Assembly: GCA_041665605.1 (NCBI GenBank)
Contig: JBAYIO010000014.1
Span: 1-64,000 of the forward strand
Source of the DNA: CAIPAT01 sp041665605
Lineage (GTDB): Bacteria > Verrucomicrobiota > Lentisphaeria > Victivallales > Victivallaceae
Reading direction: 5' to 3'
Length of the DNA: 64,000 bases
The notes under the pieces were generated by a model, which had not been told where the DNA came from, did not search any database, and saw nothing but the letters and a program-made list of their open reading frames with translations. Shown one piece after another: positions 58,917 through 64,000 of this stretch; within the stretch, counting starts at the first letter, position 1, and each line of letters starts with the position of its first letter. A program made the translations under genes and the position numbers.

Positions 58917-60383
58917 ATTCTCGACGTTCATGAAACTGCCCATCCGGGCGATGATTTCGGTCTGGGTTTCAGCCAGCTTTTCAACGGCGTCGAGGACGCT
59001 TTCGACTTCATCCTCGTCAATGGAATAATCATCCGAGTTCAGCATATTGAGCATGGTGGTCAGGCGCAGTGAAATTTCCGCCAGTTTCTTCATCTCTTTT
59101 TGCGGCAGTTGCGCGGCGGCGATGTCAATGCTGTTCAGGAATTGCAGCCATTCCAGGCGCTCTTCGACGGTTTCCAGTATCTTCTCCCGAACCGGCGCTT
59201 TCAGTTCGTCGGCATGGCGGTTGTATCTTTCCGCAAACCTTTCCCAGCGGTCTTCGATGTAATTCATGAAGACATTTTCCTGGGCGTCGTCAATGAAATT
59301 CAGTTTTTCGTTGCCGAAGCAGCGGCTGAAGAAATCCACGAATTCCAGTTCTTTCCGGTAGCACTGGTCCAGCATGTACGCGTCAATTTCCGGGGTTTTC
59401 ATCGGGATGCCGATTTCCGCCAGGATTTCATCAATCGAAGCGGTTTTGCCCTTGGAAATAATGACATCTTCAGGGACTTCCAGTTGCTCTTCGGCATCGG
59501 TATCGGATTTTCTGGTAAGGATGGTATGGCCGTTGTCAATGCTGATTTCAATATGATCGTTATTGCGGTAAAATTCATCCAGCGAAGCGCCGTCGGCAGC
59601 CAGCAGTTCCCGGCCGCCGATGAAGAACGCATTGCTCAACTGGTCGGGTATTTCCAGATAACTTTCGTAGTCATCAATAGTTTTATCAATGGCCGCGGAG
59701 TATTTTTCGATCCATTGCTTGACCTTGCTCGCTTTGCGGTTGTTGCCCGGGATGTAGCTGAAATTGAAGATGCCTTTGGTCCAATCCAGTATTTTTACCG
59801 CAATGGCGTCGCCTTCTTCAAAATCATTGGCGCGGTAGAAATCTTTTAAATCAAAAGCTTTCAGCTTCACCTGGCCGCCGGCAGTCTTGCTTTGCAGCAG
59901 TTTCATGTTCGACTGGTTTTCCGCGATCAGGAAATCGAAGATCTGCTCCGAGCCCAGCAGGACATGATATTTAATGATGTCTTCCAGTTTCTCGCTCACA
60001 TCTTTCAGCGGAGCCTTCTTTTTGCTGTCAGTTCCGGTGAATTTCACGTCCGAAGGGAAGATATCTTCTGAACAAAATGCGGAAAAACGGTGTCCGGGGA
60101 AAAGTATTCCATGCTCAATTTCATGTTTGTCCGGCGTTATGCAGAACTCGGCGTTCTTAAAAAAGTTTTTCTTCAGTTGATATTCGTTTTTGGTCATGTC
60201 TTTGAACAGTTCAACGTTGCCGTCGAGTTCGCGCACGACCCTGGATTTGAAACTTTCCGCTTCTTCCTCGGAATCAAATCTATAGGCCAGGCTTGCGATG
60301 AGAGTATCCGCGGTAAACGCGCCGGCGGATTTATTCAAAAAGAGATTTACATCATGATCGAGTTTACTGGAATCTATAAGCAT
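58905..60383 (-). CDS. unrecognised conserved-type protein at the end of the infB-truB operon
   Basis: 492 residues, soluble, no signal peptide, no transmembrane helix and no motif I recognise. Acidic overall with many helices. There is a recurring central Lys/Asp/Glu pattern (K-K-K-A-P-L-K-D-V-S-E-K-L-E-D), a region with V-K-I-L-D-W-T-K-G-I-F-N-F-S-Y at ~200, and a C-terminal helical part (~350-480) rich in Glu that could form coiled coils (V-R-E-K-I-L-E-T-V-E-E-R-L-E-W-L). GGAGG lies five bases before the ATG, and the gene follows truB by 15 bases, so it is probably translated with the operon. The position normally taken by ribF or rpsO in infB operons makes a role in translation or RNA handling possible, but nothing in the sequence shows it. 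Confidence 0.8.
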   Translation of the reverse strand: MLIDSSKLDHDVNLFLNKSAGAFTADTLIASLAYRFDSEEEAESFKSRVVRELDGNVELFKDMTKNEYQLKKNFFKNAEFCITPDKHEIEHGILFPGHRFSAFCSEDIFPSDVKFTGTDSKKKAPLKDVSEKLEDIIKYHVLLGSEQIFDFLIAENQSNMKLLQSKTAGGQVKLKAFDLKDFYRANDFEEGDAIAVKILDWTKGIFNFSYIPGNNRKASKVKQWIEKYSAAIDKTIDDYESYLEIPDQLSNAFFIGGRELLAADGASLDEFYRNNDHIEISIDNGHTILTRKSDTDAEEQLEVPEDVIISKGKTASIDEILAEIGIPMKTPEIDAYMLDQCYRKELEFVDFFSRCFGNEKLNFIDDAQENVFMNYIEDRWERFAERYNRHADELKAPVREKILETVEERLEWLQFLNSIDIAAAQLPQKEMKKLAEISLRLTTMLNMLNSDDYSIDEDEVESVLDAVEKLAETQTEIIARMGSFMNVENKQE

Positions 60384-60398
60384 AGAGGCCTCCGGTTG

Positions 60399-61148
60399 CT
60401 AAAGGTTCATTTTCGCGATTTTTTTCAGCAGAAAGCTGCGCAGGCTGTCATCCAGTTCATTCTGCTCCCAGGTTTTTATCGTATCCAGCGATACCGCATC
60501 CTTCAGGTCGAATTCTCCGCTTTTCAGCCGGTTGAGCGAGAAAAGGGTGGCGCCGCAGCCGAGTTTTTTGCCGATGTCCGCGCACAGCGTTCTGATATAG
60601 GTGCCTTTGGTGCACTCCACGGTTATATCGACAAACGGCAGTTCGATCCGGCTGATGCGGATGCTTTTAATCGTGATGGTCTTGGCCGCCCGTTCGATCT
60701 CGATGCCTTTGCGCGCCAGTTCGTAAAGTTTCTTTCCGTCTACTTTGACGGCTGAAACCATTGGCGGAATCTGCTGCTGAACGCCGACAAAACCGGCGAT
60801 GACTGTTTTTATCTGTTCCGCGGTCACATTGCTGTAATCGCTCTGGGCGGTCATTGTGCCGTCCATATCCAGCGAGTCGGTTTCGGTGCCGAGGAGCAGC
60901 GTTGCTTCGTAAGTTTTATCCTGTCCGCTGAATTTGTCGCTCAACTTGGTGAATCTGCCGATGACGATTATCAGCAGTCCGGTCGCCGCCGGGTCGAGGG
61001 TGCCGCAATGTCCGACTTTGGGAATATTGAAGCGCGCCCGGATGAAGTTTACCACATCGAAACTGGTCCAGGTTTTCGGCTTGTCGACCAGCAGCACTCC
61101 GTGCTGGGAGAATACCGGCAGCCGCGGTTTGTCAGGATCGTGCCTCAT
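60399..61148 (-). CDS. truB: tRNA pseudouridine(55) synthase TruB
   Basis: 249 residues. Begins H-G-V-L-L-V-D-K-P-K-T-W-T-S-F-D-V-V and carries G-H-C-G-T-L-D-P-A-A-T-G-L-L, with the catalytic Asp. Y-E-A-T-L-L-L-G and C-T-K-G-T-Y-I-R-T-L are further TruB marks. It makes pseudouridine 55 in the tRNA T-loop. It overlaps the preceding phosphoesterase gene by 17 bases. It is slightly short, lacking most of the C-terminal PUA domain. Confidence 0.96.
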   Translation of the reverse strand: MRHDPDKPRLPVFSQHGVLLVDKPKTWTSFDVVNFIRARFNIPKVGHCGTLDPAATGLLIIVIGRFTKLSDKFSGQDKTYEATLLLGTETDSLDMDGTMTAQSDYSNVTAEQIKTVIAGFVGVQQQIPPMVSAVKVDGKKLYELARKGIEIERAAKTITIKSIRISRIELPFVDITVECTKGTYIRTLCADIGKKLGCGATLFSLNRLKSGEFDLKDAVSLDTIKTWEQNELDDSLRSFLLKKIAKMNL

Positions 61149-62139
61149 GGAGCACCCTTTCTACGTGGGAAAGCAGGATTTTTCCTGCGTTTTCCAGGCT
61201 TGAAGCCTTGATGATGCAGCCGGCCGCGAGCTCATGGCCGCCGCCGTTCAGTTTGCGGGCGATCTGGCCGACAGAGTATTTGTGGTCTTTCGAGCGGAGC
61301 GAGACTTTGAATCCGTCATCGCGCCGCTGCATGACTGCGACAATTTCCGTATCTTTCAGCGCCCGGAGGATTTCGATCAATCCCTCGGAGTTGCGCATGT
61401 CAATGTTGTATTTGCTGATAAGCTCTTCCGGAATATAGAACCAGGCGAACTTGCCGCCGCACTCAATCTGCAGATGCTGCGTGAACAGTTCCGACTCGAA
61501 CTTCTGCTGGGGCAGCGGGGTTGAAAAAAACATGTTTTTCATAATTTCATGATGAGCCGCTTTGAGTTCAATCAGATCGGCGGCGCTGCGCATCACCCTG
61601 GCGGAAGTATTGTCAAAACGGAACCCGCCGGTATCCATGATGATTCCCAGCAGCAGCAGCGTTGCGGTCGCCGGGGAGATTTTAGCGCGGGGTATCTGCC
61701 TGAAGATCATGAACAGTATTTCCGCGGCGGCAGCCGCATCCGGCATGACCAGATTGTATTTTCCGTACAGCATGTTGTCCGGGTGATGGTCAATGTTGAT
61801 GATCGGGATCGTGATATCGGACACGGAAATCTTACCGCCGAGCCCGGCGCGGGCGGTATTCGGATTGTCAACGATGATGCAGCAGTTATACGAGGATAAA
61901 TCGTAGAGCGAAACTTCCGTCCGGTAATTGCACGGAATGAAGTCCAGGTACTTTTCCGGAAGCGCTTCAGGGATCAGCGCTTCGGCGGTTTTGCCGCATT
62001 CATGCAGCATGTTAAGTAAGGCGAAAGTGGAACCCAGGGCATCGCCGTCGGGTTTTTCATGCGTAATAATCAGGAAGTTGTCGGTTTTCGCGATAAATTC
62101 GGCGATTCCGGCAATCAGAGCATCATTCTTTTTCTTCAT
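61132..62139 (-). CDS. nrnA: DHH-family phosphoesterase, NrnA-type oligoribonuclease/pAp phosphatase
   Basis: 335 residues from ATG 62139, ahead of which GAGGG lies; a TTG at 62154 is also in frame. The DHH domain has T-H-E-K-P-D-G-D-A-L-G-S, V-D-N-P-N and D-H-H-P-D-N, and the DHHA1 domain has L-N-G-G-G-H-E-L-A-A-G-C. NrnA degrades 2-5 nt RNA and dephosphorylates pAp. It overlaps rbfA by 17 bases and truB by 17 bases, in the standard infB-rbfA-nrnA-truB order. Confidence 0.93.
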   Translation of the reverse strand: MKKKNDALIAGIAEFIAKTDNFLIITHEKPDGDALGSTFALLNMLHECGKTAEALIPEALPEKYLDFIPCNYRTEVSLYDLSSYNCCIIVDNPNTARAGLGGKISVSDITIPIINIDHHPDNMLYGKYNLVMPDAAAAAEILFMIFRQIPRAKISPATATLLLLGIIMDTGGFRFDNTSARVMRSAADLIELKAAHHEIMKNMFFSTPLPQQKFESELFTQHLQIECGGKFAWFYIPEELISKYNIDMRNSEGLIEILRALKDTEIVAVMQRRDDGFKVSLRSKDHKYSVGQIARKLNGGGHELAAGCIIKASSLENAGKILLSHVERVLHEARS

Positions 62140-62482
62140 GCCCCAATCCCTCAATCAGCGATATGACTTTGTCTCCGGATTCAACCCGCCGGTCAAGTTT
62201 GAACTCGAGAACGGGAGTGAATTTTAAAACGATGTCTTTGGCGATTGCTTTCTGAATGTGATGTCTGACTTTCTCCAGGCACTTGATGATTTCCAGCTTT
62301 TGATATTCGGTTCCGCCGAAAACGCTGATAAAGACCTGGGCGTTATGCAAGTCCGGAGCGGTTTTCACTTCAGTCACGGATACCAGCAACCCGTGGGATG
62401 CGATATTTTCGCGCTCCAGCGTGTCCGCAATTTCGCGTTTCAGTATCTCATTGACCCGGAGCATTCTCGGTACTTTACTCAT
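62123..62482 (-). CDS. rbfA: 30S ribosome-binding factor RbfA
   Basis: 119 residues, normal length. Starts M-S-K-V-P-R-M-L-R-V-N-E-I-L-K-R-E-I-A with the later V-S-V-T-E-V-K-T-A-P-D-L-H-N-A-Q-V-F and the R-V-E-S-G-D-K-V end. RbfA acts in late 30S maturation and cold adaptation. AGGAAA precedes the ATG. It follows infB by 15 bases. Confidence 0.94.
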   Translation of the reverse strand: MSKVPRMLRVNEILKREIADTLERENIASHGLLVSVTEVKTAPDLHNAQVFISVFGGTEYQKLEIIKCLEKVRHHIQKAIAKDIVLKFTPVLEFKLDRRVESGDKVISLIEGLGHEEKE

Positions 62483-62497
62483 GATATATTTCCTGGC

Positions 62498-64000
62498 TTA
62501 AAGCGAGGCTTTCTGTAACTCGATGTCATAAACTTCAATCAGGTCTTTTTCCATAAAATCGACAAAGTTGTCGAGGCGGATGCCGCATTCAAGCCCGACC
62601 TTGACTTCCTTGACGTTATCCTGGAAACGGCGCAGCGAAAGCACTTCGCCATTATAAATAAGTTCCTTGTTACGGAAGACTCTGGCTTTGGCGCCGACGC
62701 GGATAGTACCCTTTTCAACCATGCAGCCGCATACTTTCGGGCCTTTGGAAACATCAAAAATCTGCAATATGGTCGCGGAGCCGAGTTCTTTTTCGCGTTT
62801 TTCAGGGGCCAGCCGTCCGGTCAGGGCGTCGGTGATGTCTTCCAGCAGTTCGTAGATGATGCTGTACAGCCTGATTTCCACTTTCTGCTTTTTCGCGATT
62901 TCATTGACGCCGGGATTGACTCTGACGTGGAATCCGACGACGATCGCGTGCGATGCCGCCGCCAGCATAATGTCGTTTTCCGTGATGGCGCCGACGCCGG
63001 AAAGAATAATATTGACTTTGATTTTGTCAGACGGTATTTTTTTCAGGGAATCAATGATGGCTTCGCCGGAACCCTTGACGTCGCACTTGATAATCAGGTT
63101 CAGCATGTTCTGGGTGCTGTCGCTGATTTTAGTGAACAGGTCTTCCAGGCTTTGAGTCGGCACTTGCACCAGATTTATATTCCGGCTGGACTGAGTCCTT
63201 TTCTCCGCTTCCAGTCTGGCTTCTTTTTCATTGGCGCAGACCACCAGCTTGGAGCCGGCGTTCGGAACGCCGGAAAGACCGACCAGTTTCACCGGGGTGC
63301 TGGGGCCGGCGGACCTGATGCGTTCGCCGGAGACATTAAGCATGGTTTTCACTTTGCCGTAATGTTCGCCGCAGAGCACAACCTCGCCGACATTCAGCGT
63401 GCCTTTCTGGATCAGGACATTCGCGGTCGGTCCCAATCCCTGTTCCAGTTGCGATTCCAGAACCGTGCCTCTGGCTTTGCATTTCGAGCTGGCTTTCAGT
63501 TCCAGCAGTTCAGCTTCCAGCAGGATGCGTTCCAGCAGATCGTCAATGCCCTGGCCGGTTTTGGCCGACACTCTTACCACGCCGACGTCGCCGCCCCAGT
63601 CTTCGCTGGAGAGGCTGTTCTGCTGCATTTGAAGAATGATTTTATCCGGATTAGCGCTCGGCAGGTCAATTTTATTTATCGCCACGATGATCGGCACATC
63701 TGCCGCTCTGATCTGGTTCAAGGCCTCCACCGTCTGCGGCATAAATCCGTCTTCGGCGGAAACGACCAGGATTGCAATATCGGTGACGTTGGCGCCGCGG
63801 GCCCGCATCTGGGTGAAAGCCTCATGGCCGGGAGTATCGATGAAAGTGATTTTCCTGCCTTTGAATTCAACTACTGACGCCCCGATGTGCTGGGTAATTT
63901 TACCGGCTTCATCGTCAACCACGCTGGTGTGCCGGATTTTGTCCTGCAGCGAAGTCTTGCCGTGGTCCACATGGCCCAGGAAAGTTACGACCGGCGGTCT
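62498..64000 (-). CDS. infB: translation initiation factor IF-2 (partial, 5' end beyond window)
   Basis: The frame is open to the right edge, so the start lies outside; about 500 C-terminal residues are visible. G1 G-H-V-D-H-G-K-T-S is within the last 60 bases, then G3 D-T-P-G-H-E-A-F and G4 A-I-N-K-I-D. These are followed by the translocation-factor-like and IF-2 C-terminal domains (G-S-G-E-A-I-I-D-S-L, C-G-I-R-L-D-N-F-V-D). IF-2 brings initiator tRNA to the 30S subunit. First visible gene of the minus-strand translation operon. Confidence 0.97.
   Translation of the reverse strand, partial: RPPVVTFLGHVDHGKTSLQDKIRHTSVVDDEAGKITQHIGASVVEFKGRKITFIDTPGHEAFTQMRARGANVTDIAILVVSAEDGFMPQTVEALNQIRAADVPIIVAINKIDLPSANPDKIILQMQQNSLSSEDWGGDVGVVRVSAKTGQGIDDLLERILLEAELLELKASSKCKARGTVLESQLEQGLGPTANVLIQKGTLNVGEVVLCGEHYGKVKTMLNVSGERIRSAGPSTPVKLVGLSGVPNAGSKLVVCANEKEARLEAEKRTQSSRNINLVQVPTQSLEDLFTKISDSTQNMLNLIIKCDVKGSGEAIIDSLKKIPSDKIKVNIILSGVGAITENDIMLAAASHAIVVGFHVRVNPGVNEIAKKQKVEIRLYSIIYELLEDITDALTGRLAPEKREKELGSATILQIFDVSKGPKVCGCMVEKGTIRVGAKARVFRNKELIYNGEVLSLRRFQDNVKEVKVGLECGIRLDNFVDFMEKDLIEVYDIELQKASL

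Noticed and set aside
59100..59849. 249-codon plus-strand frame opposite the unknown operon gene
   Set aside because: Phe/Val/Arg-rich complement of a Glu/Lys-rich gene that has a GGAGG site and operon context.

Overview
Organism. The window looks like chromosome from a Lentisphaerota-type bacterium (Victivallales or a close PVC relative). Three things point there: several short proteins with a type IV/II prepilin N-terminus (F-T-L-I-E-L-L-x-V-I-A-I-I) and a C-terminal H-X9-DG-like motif; these sit next to GntR-type regulators and large secreted carbohydrate-active proteins; and housekeeping genes include a class II (B12-dependent) ribonucleotide reductase. This is inference from family content; no 16S gene is present. 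No tRNA, rRNA, CRISPR array or transposase gene was seen.

Layout. 1-5.5 kb: tail of a probable pseudopilin, a secreted LamG/GH-A-type hydrolase and a cytoplasmic GH78 rhamnosidase-like enzyme. 5.6-15.7 kb: tightly overlapping recC-recB-recD followed by acpH. 15.8-17.0 kb: a pseudopilin flanked by intact acpH and a degraded copy of the acpH 3' end. 17.1-25.7 kb (+): a cassette of GntR/LacI-like regulator, pseudopilin, secreted beta-propeller, DUF4091/CBM9-like protein, amidohydrolase and DegT aminotransferase. 25.7-36.3 kb (-): a two-gene Bat (aerotolerance-type) locus made of fused genes, der, a DapB-fold dehydrogenase and nrdJ with a candidate NrdR box. 36.5-42.7 kb (-): an ABC-2 export system with two permeases and two membrane-anchored companions, a CBM9-like membrane protein and a LOG-family protein. 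42.9-48.9 kb: L,D-transpeptidase, accA, an ArgA-type acetyltransferase, an RluA synthase (+), then ruvA, nadC and ymdB (-). 49.0-49.9 kb: a non-coding island of nested repeats. 50.2-51.5 kb: an unrecognised secreted protein. 51.5-57.8 kb (-): a second regulator-pseudopilin-secreted hydrolase-oxidoreductase cassette. 58.1-64 kb: a PIG-L-like protein (+) and the infB-rbfA-nrnA-truB operon (-) ending in an unrecognised gene; infB runs off the right edge.

How it works together. The two regulator/pseudopilin/secreted-enzyme cassettes share gene order and are probably substrate-specific glycan-foraging units, with a regulator, a surface or secretion component, an extracellular enzyme and downstream cytoplasmic or redox enzymes. 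Between them lie ordinary core genes. The most unusual items are the repeat island, the fused Bat genes that keep an internal start and signal peptide, the acpH duplication around a pseudopilin, and the operator-like palindromes at cassette promoters.
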